Below the pieces are notes generated by a model. It made no database searches. It was not told where the DNA came from and saw only the letters and a list, made by a program, of their open reading frames with translations. 64,000 nt of DNA from Anaerospora hongkongensis (GTDB taxonomy: Bacteria; Bacillota; Negativicutes; Sporomusales; DSM-15969), in NCBI RefSeq assembly GCF_004339805.1, contig NZ_SLUI01000008.1, positions 62,001 to 126,000 of the forward strand, given 5' to 3'. Below are positions 24,810 to 33,597 of this stretch, piece by piece. The translations under genes were made by a program, and so were the position numbers. Position 1 is the stretch's first letter. Each line of letters starts with the position of its first letter.

Positions 24810-25700
24810 TTACTCTTTTTCTTCAATCTCCGGAGTAGTTTCTACCATATATGTCCACCCGTCACGCTGCTCAATCAGTCTGGCCTTGAATAGTCTTCCC
24901 AGTGCCCTTTTAAAAGCACTTTTACTCAAATTAAACTTTTCCCTGACGATTTCGGGCGCTGTATCATCGCTGTAAGGCATCCGTCCCTTACGTGCTTTCA
25001 GATACTTCAGCAGAGACTCTGCATCCTGATCCATCGCTTCTTCTTTCACCGGGCGCATGGAAACATTCAGCCGGCCGTCTTCACGGATAAATGTGACTCT
25101 GGCCGTAATGGTTTCCCCTACCTTCGGACGAGTTACCACTTCGCTGTTATGCAAAAATGCAATAAATCGCTCTTCGGTAATCAGGAAGGCTCCTTCTTCA
25201 CTGTAATTATATACCGAGCCTGTAACCAAATCACCGATAGCAACATCGGTTGCCGGTTTGGAAGCAAGCCGCATTTCGTTTTCCACTTCCATCGTTACGG
25301 CTAAACGATCTGATTTATCCCGGTATAGTTTAACCCATACCTTATCGCCCGTACGCAAACGTCCACGCATGCCGGCAAACGGCATAAAGACGCCCCGTTC
25401 TGCTCCGATATCGACAAATGCACCATCACGGGTTGTATTAATAACAGTAACGTGTGCAACCTGCCCTTCTTTCATCTTGGGCAGTTTCATGCTGGCCGTC
25501 AAACGCCCTTTAGGGTCTTTATACAGATAAACAGTAACCTCATCGCCTACCTTTACGTCCGTAAGCTGCTGGGCCTTATGTAGTAAAATATCATCCGAGG
25601 TATTGCCTGTACCGGCATTTAAAAAAGCTCCTAAATCAGATACACGGGCCACTGTTAAAGCAGCCACATCGCCTGCTTTCCACTTGCTATTTCCTGTCAT
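24810..25700 (-). CDS. cvfB: S1 RNA-binding domain protein, CvfB family
   Basis: A 296-residue protein with S1-like OB folds in tandem (GDVAALTVARVSDLGAFL; EGQVAHVTVINTTRDGAFVDIG; GDLVTGSVYNYSEEGAFL) and a C-terminal winged helix (PEIVREKFNLSKSAFKRALGRLFKARLI). This is the YitL/CvfB architecture; CvfB binds RNA and affects virulence gene expression in Staphylococcus. The protein is presumably a cytoplasmic RNA binder. It sits 9 bp after rsfS and is likely co-transcribed with it. Confidence 0.9.
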   Translation of the reverse strand: MTGNSKWKAGDVAALTVARVSDLGAFLNAGTGNTSDDILLHKAQQLTDVKVGDEVTVYLYKDPKGRLTASMKLPKMKEGQVAHVTVINTTRDGAFVDIGAERGVFMPFAGMRGRLRTGDKVWVKLYRDKSDRLAVTMEVENEMRLASKPATDVAIGDLVTGSVYNYSEEGAFLITEERFIAFLHNSEVVTRPKVGETITARVTFIREDGRLNVSMRPVKEEAMDQDAESLLKYLKARKGRMPYSDDTAPEIVREKFNLSKSAFKRALGRLFKARLIEQRDGWTYMVETTPEIEEKE

Positions 25701-25709
25701 GCTATACTC

Positions 25710-26060
25710 CTACGCTTCATATACTCTCTGCGCTGCGTCATTCCACAGCCGTTCCAAATTATAAAACCGGCGATCTTCTTCTACAAAAATATGGGCTATG
25801 CATGTACCAAAATCAATGAGAATCCAGCGGGCTTCACGGTAGCCTTCCCGATGATAGGTTTTAATGCCTCGTTCCCGCATTTTTTCTTCCATATGTTCGG
25901 CAATTGCCTGAACCTGTGTTGTCGAGTTAGCACTGCATATCACAAAATAATCGGTCACCATAGAAATTCCCTGCATATCCATAATGACGATATCTCGTGC
26001 TTTCTTGTCACTTGCGGCTTCAGCTACCCACTCAGGTAAGTTGTTATGGACCTGGGTCAT
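25710..26060 (-). CDS. rsfS: ribosome silencing factor RsfS
   Basis: A 116-residue DUF143 protein. Landmarks: DIVIMDMQGISMVTDYFVICSANS near 22-45, HREGYREARWILIDFGTCIAHIF and FYNLERLW. RsfS binds L14 of the large subunit and blocks subunit joining in starved cells. GGGAGGTAAAT precedes the ATG. The order LCP ligase, rsfS, cvfB downstream of yqeK and nadD is common in Firmicutes. Confidence 0.94.
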   Translation of the reverse strand: MTQVHNNLPEWVAEAASDKKARDIVIMDMQGISMVTDYFVICSANSTTQVQAIAEHMEEKMRERGIKTYHREGYREARWILIDFGTCIAHIFVEEDRRFYNLERLWNDAAQRVYEA

Positions 26061-26163
26061 ATTTACCTCCCGGCATTCGATTCATATACTTGAATTTTTC
26101 CAAATTATATCCTATTCTATTCTTTTTTGCAATAATCCTTTCCTGCACAGCAGGCGCAAAATT

Positions 26164-26205
26164 AAACAGACTGCTTTACTTACGTAAAACAATCTGTTCT
26201 TTGCA
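26164..26205 (-). terminator. hairpin after the LCP gene
   Basis: Fifteen-base arms with two G-U pairs (26165-26179 with 26184-26198) just past the LCP stop; the tail is only moderately U-rich. Confidence 0.6.
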
Positions 26206-26214
26206 TTTATTATT

Positions 26215-27186
26215 TTAATTTATCGCTGCTTGTGCACCCGGTATAGCACTAACCTTGGTTGTCCGCTTTAAAAACATACGTTCAACAACCTGACGGGTTT
26301 GTTCTTTATCCGGTATCCAGTAGCTCAAGCCGTCAATAGTAGCAAAATCACCAGGCACCATTTCTGCTTTTAAGGCGCTTGCCGGTTCATCTTTTATACT
26401 ATTGGCGATTTTGACCATCGTAAAGATACTCATATCGGTCGATACATACTGCTGCAAAGTTGAAGTCAATGCAGGCAGCTTAAACACAGTGCCCACTTGG
26501 AACATTTGATCCGACAGGGTTTTTAAAAGCCGTTGCTGCCGCTGAACGCGGCCGATATCACCAAGTTCGTCGTGACGGAAGCGGACATATTGACCAGCTT
26601 TGCCGCCATCCAGATGTTGATAGCCCTTTTTTAAATGAATATCCAAATCCGCATACGGGTCCTGATAGCTCATATCCTGCTCTACATATAAATCAACACC
26701 GCCGAGAATATCAATCACTTTGATGAAGCCTTGCCAATCGGCTGCAACATAGTAATGGATCGGGATGTTGAGGAACTCCTGTACCGTTCGAACAGCCAGC
26801 GGTGCTCCACCATACGCATAAGCATGCGTGATCTTATCATAGCCTTTATATCCGGGAATTGAAACCTTCGTATCCCGGGGAATGGATAATAAATTAACAG
26901 CACCATCTTCAGGATTAATGCTGGCAACAATCATGGTGTCCGAACGCTGAACCTTCGATTGATCATCGCCATCATCGACACCAAGCAGCAGGATGTTAAT
27001 CCGTTTATTTAACTTATCTTCCGCCAGCGTTGTAGTACCTTGAGGTTGACTGGCGACAGCAGGATGTTCCGTAAAGCGATTCCAGACGTATACAGCACCG
27101 GCGGCAGCCGCTGATAAGAAAGCAGCTAAAACCACCACAACTACCAGGACGCGGGACCAGCGGATTCTACGACGCGCTCTACGCAT
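26215..27186 (-). CDS. LCP (LytR-CpsA-Psr) family glycopolymer ligase
   Basis: A 323-residue protein: a basic N-terminus, one membrane anchor (about 12-34) and an extracytoplasmic LCP domain. Motifs include NILLLGVDDGD, RSDTMIVASINPEDGAVNLLSIPRDT, KITHAYAYGG and RFRHDELGDIGRVQRQQ, with the arginines and aspartates that bind polyprenyl pyrophosphate. LCP enzymes attach lipid-linked wall polymers to peptidoglycan. The ATG at 27186 is preferred (GAGGAGG upstream) over one at 27219 that overlaps yqeK. Its substrate in a diderm Firmicute is not clear. Confidence 0.9.
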   Translation of the reverse strand: MRRARRRIRWSRVLVVVVVLAAFLSAAAAGAVYVWNRFTEHPAVASQPQGTTTLAEDKLNKRINILLLGVDDGDDQSKVQRSDTMIVASINPEDGAVNLLSIPRDTKVSIPGYKGYDKITHAYAYGGAPLAVRTVQEFLNIPIHYYVAADWQGFIKVIDILGGVDLYVEQDMSYQDPYADLDIHLKKGYQHLDGGKAGQYVRFRHDELGDIGRVQRQQRLLKTLSDQMFQVGTVFKLPALTSTLQQYVSTDMSIFTMVKIANSIKDEPASALKAEMVPGDFATIDGLSYWIPDKEQTRQVVERMFLKRTTKVSAIPGAQAAIN

Positions 27187-27211
27187 TGCGCATCCTCCTC
27201 TCTCCCTAATA

Positions 27212-27796
27212 TCATTCATTTTTCTTTAATTTCATTAACATACTATTACGGCCTTCTACTGAAGCAATGTGAATAAGACCACCTTGGGCAATAATAAACT
27301 GCAGCGTTTGGTCATAGGCAGCAAGGACAGCATGATCCAAACTGCTTTCTGCCGTTTCTCTCAATTTATCCACTCCGGGAAAAGAGCGATTAGGCTCGAT
27401 ATAGTCGGCCAGAAAAACAATTTTGTCCAGCACCGTCATAGCAGGAGCGCCAGTTGTATGCAGTTTCACTGCCTGTAAAATCTGCTCATCTTCTATGCCA
27501 AAATCAGCTTTGGCCAGCTGTGCTCCAACCGGTGCGTGAAGCAACGATGGGTTGGCCATTTCAACATCACTGATCACTATATCAAACGATTGCGCCTTTT
27601 GCAACAGGATATTATTGGGCAGCTCCCGGGCGCAGTCATGAACCAGCCCGGCTATGCGCGCTTTTTCCGGATCAGCTCCATATTTTACGGCGAGTTTCCA
27701 GGCAGTTTCACTTACTCCCAGCGAGTGAGACAGCCTTTTCGGGGTCAAGCGTACCGTTAACATTTTTAGTATTTTTTCCAAGTCAATCACCTGCAC
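27212..27796 (-). CDS. yqeK: YqeK-type HD-domain Ap4A hydrolase
   Basis: A 194-residue HD phosphohydrolase. The motifs HSLGVSETAWKLAVKYG, GLVHDCARELP (HD) and LHAPVGAQLAK plus KIVFLADYIEPNRSF match YqeK, which cuts diadenosine tetraphosphate symmetrically. The start is GTG at 27796 with GGAGAAC upstream; the frame stays open farther upstream, but that part covers the terminator of the RRM gene. It lies near nadD, as in most Firmicutes, although here an RRM gene is placed between. Confidence 0.88.
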   Translation of the reverse strand: MQVIDLEKILKMLTVRLTPKRLSHSLGVSETAWKLAVKYGADPEKARIAGLVHDCARELPNNILLQKAQSFDIVISDVEMANPSLLHAPVGAQLAKADFGIEDEQILQAVKLHTTGAPAMTVLDKIVFLADYIEPNRSFPGVDKLRETAESSLDHAVLAAYDQTLQFIIAQGGLIHIASVEGRNSMLMKLKKNE

Positions 27797-27857
27797 GTTA
27801 CGTTCTCCATAATTTCCGAAATTCCTCTTTTTTACCCTAAAATGGCGTATATTACAA

Positions 27858-27885
27858 CAAAAAACCCCCTCATTACGAGGAGGAT
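27858..27885 (-). terminator. intrinsic terminator after the RRM gene
   Basis: Stem of about 7 bp (27865-27871 with 27877-27883), 5-nt loop and six U on the minus strand. Confidence 0.85.
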
Positions 27886-27906
27886 TTGTTGAATCAGTAA
27901 AGCCTA

Positions 27907-28158
27907 TCAATTTTGGCGTGGTTTAGCTTCGTTTACTACAATCGTACGTCCGCCAAATTCAGTTTGATTCATTGCACTGATCATTTTCTCAGCATCACCA
28001 TCTTCCACTTCCACAAAACCGAAGCCTCGGGAGCGGCCGGTTTCTTTATCTGTGATAATACGAGTGGAAATCACAGTACCGTAGGGAGTAAAAGCGTCAG
28101 CAAGGGCAGCATCAGTTGTGTTCCAGGGTAAGTTACCAACATACAAAGTCGTAGCCAT
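27907..28158 (-). CDS. RRM-type RNA-binding protein
   Basis: An 83-residue single RNA recognition motif. RNP2 is LYVGNL (4-9) and RNP1 is RGFGFVEV (about 45-52), both intact with the aromatic residues that stack on bases. Bacterial RRM proteins of this size occur in cyanobacteria and some Firmicutes and may act in cold response or as RNA chaperones. ATG 28158 follows AGAGGTG with 9-bp spacing; an in-frame GTG is 12 bp upstream. It is a short unit with its own terminator. Confidence 0.9.
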   Translation of the reverse strand: MATTLYVGNLPWNTTDAALADAFTPYGTVISTRIITDKETGRSRGFGFVEVEDGDAEKMISAMNQTEFGGRTIVVNEAKPRQN

Positions 28159-28233
28159 TCGGGGATTCACCTCTTTCGCGAATTCAAGATTACAGCTTCA
28201 TTATTTGCTATTTCCTTATTATTATGCGTACCT

Positions 28234-28860
28234 TTATTTGGAACGATTCTGATATAATTTTTCTTTGATAATATATTGTTCCACACTTTCCGGCACAATA
28301 TAGGTAATTGATCTGCCTTCTCTTATCCGCTCCCGTATATCAGTTGACGATATTTCCAGTTCAGGTGTGGCCAGGCGGTGAATCCGCTGGCTGCCGATTT
28401 CCCCAAAGCGTTCTATAATCGTATCGATCATACTGTTGCAGCCTGGTCTGGTTGCCCCGACGAAACGGCACAGGTGCAGCAGCTCCGTAATATTATGCCA
28501 GGTAGGCAGCTCATGAATGGTATCAGTTCCTGTTATAAAATAAAATTCGGCCAGGCCGCCATATTGCTCAATTAGCGCTTTTACCGTGTCAATTGTGTAG
28601 GATGGGCCGGAGCGATCCATTTCAATCGAGGATACGCTGAAAAAGGGGTTCGAACAGGTAGCCATAACTGTCATAAGATAGCGATGAAGCATAGGAGTAA
28701 TATTCGCATCCGACTTGTGAGGCGGATGCCCCGCCGGAACAAACAGAACTTCATCCAGACCATACTCCATGCGCACAGCTTCGGCTGTAACTAAATGGCC
28801 AATATGAATCGGATCAAAGGTCCCCCCCATAATTCCTAGTTTTCGCTTGTTCTGCTCCAA
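28234..28860 (-). CDS. nadD: nicotinate-nucleotide adenylyltransferase
   Basis: A 208-residue nucleotidyltransferase that makes deamido-NAD from NaMN and ATP. Signature GIMGGTFDPIHIGHL (T/HxGH) near residue 9-23, VPAGHPPHKS for ATP and substrate, FITGTDTIHELPTWHN and SSTDIRERI (the SxTxxR motif). The start is a TTG at 28858-28860 after GGGAGAG. In many Firmicutes it is next to yqeK; here one gene separates them. Confidence 0.95.
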   Translation of the reverse strand: MEQNKRKLGIMGGTFDPIHIGHLVTAEAVRMEYGLDEVLFVPAGHPPHKSDANITPMLHRYLMTVMATCSNPFFSVSSIEMDRSGPSYTIDTVKALIEQYGGLAEFYFITGTDTIHELPTWHNITELLHLCRFVGATRPGCNSMIDTIIERFGEIGSQRIHRLATPELEISSTDIRERIREGRSITYIVPESVEQYIIKEKLYQNRSK

Positions 28861-28891
28861 TTTTTTCTCTCCCTTACAGTCTCATAATACT

Positions 28892-28900
28892 ATTATAGCA
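28892..28900 (-). promoter_or_regulatory. extended -10 promoter element for nadD
   Basis: TGCTATAAT on the minus strand with no good -35 at normal spacing. Confidence 0.45.
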
Positions 28901-28921
28901 GAATATGGTAACAAGAGTGAG

Positions 28922-28953
28922 CAAAAAAGCCATGCCGCGTACTCGGGCATGGC
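28922..28953 (-). terminator. intrinsic terminator after the 45-residue ORF
   Basis: Eight-base perfect arms (28929-28936 with 28946-28953) and a six-U tail on the minus strand. Confidence 0.85.
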
Positions 28954-28959
28954 CGGCAA

Positions 28960-29097
28960 TTAACGAAAGATTTCTAGTCCAATACGAATAACAGCCATTG
29001 CGGCTGCCATAATGACGGCTGCACGAAAGTAGTCGAATACATCATGTCTGGCCTTTTCTGTTCGCAAATAATTCAGGATTGCATATATGTATCCCAT
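28960..29097 (-). CDS. small membrane protein, 45 residues, unknown
   Basis: A short gene between the MacB-like permease and nadD. ATG 29097 follows GGGAAGGG (6-bp spacing), and the stop is followed at once by a good terminator, so it looks real. The product is amphipathic at the start (YIYAILNYLRTEKARHDVFDYF) and has one predicted membrane helix (RAAVIMAAAMAVIRIGLEIF). No family recognised. It may be the last gene of the exporter operon. Confidence 0.6.
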   Translation of the reverse strand: MGYIYAILNYLRTEKARHDVFDYFRAAVIMAAAMAVIRIGLEIFR

Positions 29098-29142
29098 AAA
29101 AAACCCTTCCCGCTTTTCTCTTTAGTATGCAAAATTCGTAAT

Positions 29143-30357
29143 TTATTCATACCGCAGAGCATCGATAGGATCAAGTAATGCCGCCTTGCGGGCAGGATAA
29201 ATTCCAAAAAACAATCCAATTAAAACAGAGAAACTGAAGGCTAAAACAATAGAGGCCGTGGATACCACCGTATTCCAGCCGGCTATCTGTGATATCGCCA
29301 AAGACGCTCCCAGGCCAAGCAATACCCCGATGATTCCGCCTGTTACACCGATAACAATAGCTTCGATCAGAAATTGCAGCAAGATATTGTAGTAAGTTGC
29401 TCCCAATGCTTTGCGAATGCCAATTTCCCGTGTTCGTTCCGTGACCGAAACCAGCATAATGTTCATAATCCCAATACCGCCTACCAGCAAAGATATGGCG
29501 GCAATATTGCCCAGCAGCAGCGTAATCGTCTGCGTAGTCTCTTCAGCGGTAGCCATAACGGCAGCCAGATTGCGGACCGTAAAATCATCCGTCATCGTAA
29601 GGGATAAACGGTGACGACTGCGCAGCAGTTCCGTAATATCTTCTTGCACTTGGTTGATTTCATCGCCATTAGCCGCCTGAACGCTTATCGAATGTAAATT
29701 GGTTATCCCCATCATTCTTTCCTGTGCAGTTGTTAAGGGAATAAGCACAAGATCATCCTGATCCATACCGCCGGCAGACTGCCCTTTTGCTTCCAGGACA
29801 CCGATAACCTGAAAAGGCGCCTTGTTAATACGAATGGTTTGTCCAAGCGGGTTAATTTCGCCGAACATATTATCAACTGTCGTTTTACCCAGTACTGCCA
29901 CCCTGGAACGGGTATCCAAATCTTTCAGCGTAAAGAACGTACCTGCGCCTATTGCAAAATTACGAACATCCAAATATTCCGGCGTTACGCCTTGCACACT
30001 GGTGACCCAGTTTTTATTTCCATAGACCAGCTGATACTGCTTGCTGACACTGGGAGCAACAAAGCTTACGCCCGCTACCTCTCTGGCAATGGCTTGCGCA
30101 TCCTTATTAGTCAAGCTATTGTTCGATCCCGCCGCCAAACGGACACCTGACGGTGATGTGGCACCTGGAGAAATGATCAGCAGGTTGCTGCCGAGGCTGG
30201 CAATAGAACTTTGCACCTTGTCCCGTACTCCCATGCCGATGGAAACCATCGCAATAACAGCACCAACGCCGATAATGATGCCCAGCATCGTTAAAACGGA
30301 ACGCAGCTTATTGGCCTTCAAGCCTTCTAATGCAATGGTAATACTTTCCCAGAACAT
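29143..30357 (-). CDS. MacB/FtsX-type ABC transporter permease
   Basis: A 404-residue permease: first helix (RSVLTMLGIIIGVGAVIAMVSIG), a large extracytoplasmic MacB-PCD-like domain (about 45-270), then three helices with the FtsX-like pattern ending in AALLDPIDALRYE. Unlike E. coli MacB, the ATPase is a separate gene. It lies 3 bp after the ATPase gene and with the upstream adaptor forms a MacAB-like tripartite exporter for peptides, antibiotics or lipid-like compounds. An outer-membrane channel would be needed in a diderm; none is encoded in the window. Confidence 0.92.
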   Translation of the reverse strand: MFWESITIALEGLKANKLRSVLTMLGIIIGVGAVIAMVSIGMGVRDKVQSSIASLGSNLLIISPGATSPSGVRLAAGSNNSLTNKDAQAIAREVAGVSFVAPSVSKQYQLVYGNKNWVTSVQGVTPEYLDVRNFAIGAGTFFTLKDLDTRSRVAVLGKTTVDNMFGEINPLGQTIRINKAPFQVIGVLEAKGQSAGGMDQDDLVLIPLTTAQERMMGITNLHSISVQAANGDEINQVQEDITELLRSRHRLSLTMTDDFTVRNLAAVMATAEETTQTITLLLGNIAAISLLVGGIGIMNIMLVSVTERTREIGIRKALGATYYNILLQFLIEAIVIGVTGGIIGVLLGLGASLAISQIAGWNTVVSTASIVLAFSFSVLIGLFFGIYPARKAALLDPIDALRYE

Positions 30358-30360
30358 GTT

Positions 30361-31044
30361 TCACCTCCGCTTCCGGTCATCGCGCACAATCTGCCCATCT
30401 CTTACCAGAATAATCCGTTTTGCATGATCCGCTATCTCCGGCTCGTGCGTAACCAGAATTACCGTGCGGCCTTGCGTATTTAACTCATTAAAAATGTCCA
30501 TAATTTCTTCGCCCGACTTTGAATCCAAATTGCCTGTAGGCTCATCAGCCATAATAATGGTAGGGTCATTAATCAGCGCTCTGGCTATGGCCACACGCTG
30601 ACGCTGCCCTCCTGACAATTCATTCGGCTTATGATCAAGCCGGTTGCCCAAACCGACTAATGCCAGCGCGGCTGCTGCTCGGGTTAAGCGGTCGCTTTTG
30701 GCAACATTGCCATACACTAACGGCAGAGCAACATTCTGCAATGCCGACATGCGTGGCAGTAAATTAAAATTTTGAAAAACAAAACCAATCTTTTTATTGC
30801 GGGTTTTCGCCAGCTGATCATCGGTAAGTGCAGCAACTTCCTGGTTATCCAAACAATAAGATCCGCTGGATGGACGATCCAGGCAGCCTAGTATATTCAT
30901 CAAAGTCGATTTTCCGGATCCTGAAGGTCCCATGATCGCCGCAAAGTCACCTGCCATGATTTGTAACGAAACACCGGCTAAGGCATGAACCTGCTGATCT
31001 CCCATCTGGTAGACTTTCGTAACACCGGTTAATGAAATCGTCAT
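30361..31044 (-). CDS. ABC transporter ATP-binding protein (MacB/LolD type)
   Basis: A 227-residue ATPase: Walker A MGPSGSGKST, Q loop FVFQNFNLLPR, signature LSGGQRQRVAIARAL, Walker B IIMADEPTGNLD and H loop VTHE. MTISLTGVTKVY is the natural N-terminus; ATG 31044 follows AGGAGG. It powers the neighbouring FtsX-like permease. Confidence 0.94.
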   Translation of the reverse strand: MTISLTGVTKVYQMGDQQVHALAGVSLQIMAGDFAAIMGPSGSGKSTLMNILGCLDRPSSGSYCLDNQEVAALTDDQLAKTRNKKIGFVFQNFNLLPRMSALQNVALPLVYGNVAKSDRLTRAAAALALVGLGNRLDHKPNELSGGQRQRVAIARALINDPTIIMADEPTGNLDSKSGEEIMDIFNELNTQGRTVILVTHEPEIADHAKRIILVRDGQIVRDDRKRR

Positions 31045-31115
31045 CCTCTGCCTCCTGCGCCTTGCATTGCAAAAAAATTTACACTGTCCAATTCTTTCCC
31101 AACTTTGCCAAGACA

Positions 31116-32189
31116 CTACCGGCCGAACATCCCCCGCGCGGCACCGGAATTATTGGGTCCTGTTTTAGCCTGCGGCAGAATAAGCTGATCTCCGTCTTTC
31201 AAGCCGCTAAGCACTTCCACTTTGTCATCGCCCATCAAGCCTGTCGTAACAGTTACATTCTGCGGCTGCCCGTCCTGCAATACTTGTATGTACCGGCCGG
31301 CTTTATTCTCTTTTACCACTGTTAAAGGAACTAAGAGCGCATTTTTAACCTCACCGGCATGAATAGTAACACGGGCTGTCATTGTCGGCTTTAATCCCGC
31401 TGCCGCATCTACATCAATAATAACCGGGTAATAGACAACATTTTGCTGAATATTCGCCTTCTGCGATATATTGGAAACGGTACCGGTAAACGTACGGCCC
31501 GAATATGCATCCACGGTAAAGGTTACCTGCTGGCCTTCGACCACTTTGCCGATATCGGATTCATCTACCTGTGTTTCGATTTGCATTTTCGACATGTCCG
31601 CAATCGTCATTAAAACCATTGGCGTTGAGATACCGGGGGCCACCGTCTGGCCTGCCGGAATCGGCTTGCCAATGACAGTACCGGATATGGGCGCTTTAAT
31701 AATTGTATCCCCTAGCTGTGCCACTGCATCATCACAAGCGGCCCTGGCCACCTCATATTCCATTCTGGCAGCATCCAGCTGCTGTAAGGCAATAGCGCCT
31801 GAGGCACCTAAACGTTCCAGACGCTCCAAGTTGGCTGCCGCATTATTCAGTTTTGACTGAGCTTGCATCACCATCGCCCGTAAATGAGTATCGTCAAGTA
31901 CGGCGAGTACCTGTCCTGCCGTTACCTGTTCATTCTCATTAACGCCTACCTGCCTGATCAGCCCGGTGATTTTTGAGCTGATGTCCACACTGTTCACCGG
32001 TTTAATTGTACCTGTTGCCGACACATACGAGATAAGATCGCCCCGTTCAACAGCAGCAGTCCGGACATTTACCGCCGGCTTATTTTTATTTTGGTACCAA
32101 GTATAGCTTAATTGAGCAGTTCCTGCTATAACAAGTATAGCAATCAGCCAGCTTTTGTACTTCAATATTGTATTTCCTAGTGCAGCCAT
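31116..32189 (-). CDS. MacA/HlyD-family periplasmic adaptor protein
   Basis: A 357-residue adaptor with one N-terminal membrane anchor (about 12-28), a barrel-sandwich lipoyl half motif (GLIRQVGVNENEQVTAGQVLAVLDD), a helical hairpin (SKLNNAAANLERLERLGASGAIALQQLDAARMEYEV, quoted in part by its ends SKLNN and MEYEV), a second lipoyl half (TIIKAPISGTVIGKPIPAGQTV), and beta-barrel and membrane-proximal domains. It is the adaptor of the MacAB-like exporter that follows. ATG 32189 is placed after GGAGGTATGCCT. First gene of the operon. Confidence 0.92.
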   Translation of the reverse strand: MAALGNTILKYKSWLIAILVIAGTAQLSYTWYQNKNKPAVNVRTAAVERGDLISYVSATGTIKPVNSVDISSKITGLIRQVGVNENEQVTAGQVLAVLDDTHLRAMVMQAQSKLNNAAANLERLERLGASGAIALQQLDAARMEYEVARAACDDAVAQLGDTIIKAPISGTVIGKPIPAGQTVAPGISTPMVLMTIADMSKMQIETQVDESDIGKVVEGQQVTFTVDAYSGRTFTGTVSNISQKANIQQNVVYYPVIIDVDAAAGLKPTMTARVTIHAGEVKNALLVPLTVVKENKAGRYIQVLQDGQPQNVTVTTGLMGDDKVEVLSGLKDGDQLILPQAKTGPNNSGAARGMFGR

Positions 32190-32226
32190 AGGCATACCTC
32201 CATCCATAATTATCTAGTACTCTCTT

Positions 32227-32255
32227 ATTGTACGGTGTAGGGACAATACCGTCAA
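32227..32255 (-). promoter_or_regulatory. promoter of the MacAB-like operon
   Basis: TTGACG (32250-32255) and TACAAT (32227-32232) with a 17-bp spacer, about 38 bp before the adaptor start. Confidence 0.75.
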
Positions 32256-32266
32256 TGAAGTTAAAT

Positions 32267-32322
32267 AAAAATGAGGGTAGCACAAACGCTTTTGTAAAGC
32301 ATTTGCGCCACCCTCATTTTTC
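32267..32322. terminator. long hairpin terminator of the pro operon
   Basis: A long imperfect hairpin with AAATGAGGGT and ACCCTCATTT ends; U-rich on the minus strand past proA, and T-rich on the plus strand as well. Confidence 0.85.
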
Positions 32323-32331
32323 CCGCTTTTA

Positions 32332-33585
32332 TCAGCGAATCTGGCCGTCACCATAGATAACATACTTCGTACTAGTCAATTCGGGCAGCCCCATCGGGCC
32401 GCGGGCATGCATTTTTTGCGTGCTGATGCCAATCTCGGCACCAAAGCCGAATTCGAAACCATCTGTGAAACGGGTAGATGCATTGATATAAACAGCAGCA
32501 GCATCTACCTCCTGCAGAAAACGGCGTCCATTCGCATAATCACTGGTAACGATTGCTTCGGAATGACGTGTGCTGTAAGCAGCAATATGCTCCAGTGCAG
32601 TATCCATATCCGGAACGATTCGAATCGATAAAATAAGATCGTGATATTCGGTAGCCCAGTCCTCTTCTGTTGCAGGCTGGACAGCCTCGTGATACTTCCG
32701 GGTCTCCGGGCAGCCGCGCAGCTCCACACCGGCCTGGTGATAATCTGCCAATAGCGCAGGCAGCACTGCCGCAGCAGCGGCTTGATGAACAAGCAGCGTC
32801 TCCATTGAATTGCATACTGCCGGGCGGGAAACTTTCGCATTAAAAGCAATTTTATGTGCCATTTCCACATCAGCAGATGCATCGATAAAAGTATGACAAA
32901 CGCCGGTGCCTGTTTCAATAACCGGTACCGTGCTATTTTCTACTACGGTCTTGATCAGACCTGCTCCGCCGCGGGGAATAATGACATCCAGATATTGATT
33001 CAGTTTGAGCAAAGCATTGACAGCCTGCCGGTCCGTTGTTTCGATTAACTGAACAGTACCCGCCGGTAGCCCAGCCACCTTGCCAGCCTCAGTTAAAATC
33101 TTTACAATGGCGGTATTCGAATGAATTGCTTCCGAGCCGCCGCGCAAAATGCACGCATTACCCGATTTCAGACACAAGCCTGCCGCATCGACGGTAACAT
33201 TGGGACGTGCTTCATAAATAATGCCAATAACACCCAGCGGAACACGCATTTTACCAATGTCCAGGCCATTGGGGCGGTGCTGCATGCCAAGCACTTCTCC
33301 AATTGGGTCAGGCAAAGCAATAATTTGACGCAAGCCTTCCGCCATAGCTGCAATACGTGCCTCATTCAGCATTAGCCTGTCAATAAGAGAGGCGGTCATT
33401 CCCTTATCCTTACCATTTTGAATATCAATTGCATTAGCAGCAAGAAGGACAGCACTGTGTTGTTCCAAAGCACTGGCCATAGCCGCCAAGCCTTTATTCT
33501 TTATAGCTGTTGATAGTGTAGCTAATTTACGGGCTGCCTGTTTCGCCTGCCGCCCCTTGTCAGTTAACTCTGCTAGGTACTCCAT
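32332..33585 (-). CDS. proA: gamma-glutamyl phosphate reductase
   Basis: A 417-residue aldehyde-dehydrogenase-like enzyme that reduces gamma-glutamyl phosphate to the semialdehyde, the second step of proline synthesis. Motifs: KMRVPLGVIGIIYEARPNVT, ILRGGSEAIHSN, VIPRGGAGLI, the catalytic Cys in SRPAVCNSMETLLVH and the end motif ARGPMGLPELTSTKYV. AAGGAGGAG precedes ATG 33585. It follows proB by 12 bp. Confidence 0.96.
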   Translation of the reverse strand: MEYLAELTDKGRQAKQAARKLATLSTAIKNKGLAAMASALEQHSAVLLAANAIDIQNGKDKGMTASLIDRLMLNEARIAAMAEGLRQIIALPDPIGEVLGMQHRPNGLDIGKMRVPLGVIGIIYEARPNVTVDAAGLCLKSGNACILRGGSEAIHSNTAIVKILTEAGKVAGLPAGTVQLIETTDRQAVNALLKLNQYLDVIIPRGGAGLIKTVVENSTVPVIETGTGVCHTFIDASADVEMAHKIAFNAKVSRPAVCNSMETLLVHQAAAAAVLPALLADYHQAGVELRGCPETRKYHEAVQPATEEDWATEYHDLILSIRIVPDMDTALEHIAAYSTRHSEAIVTSDYANGRRFLQEVDAAAVYINASTRFTDGFEFGFGAEIGISTQKMHARGPMGLPELTSTKYVIYGDGQIR

Positions 33586-33597
33586 AGCCTCTCCTCC

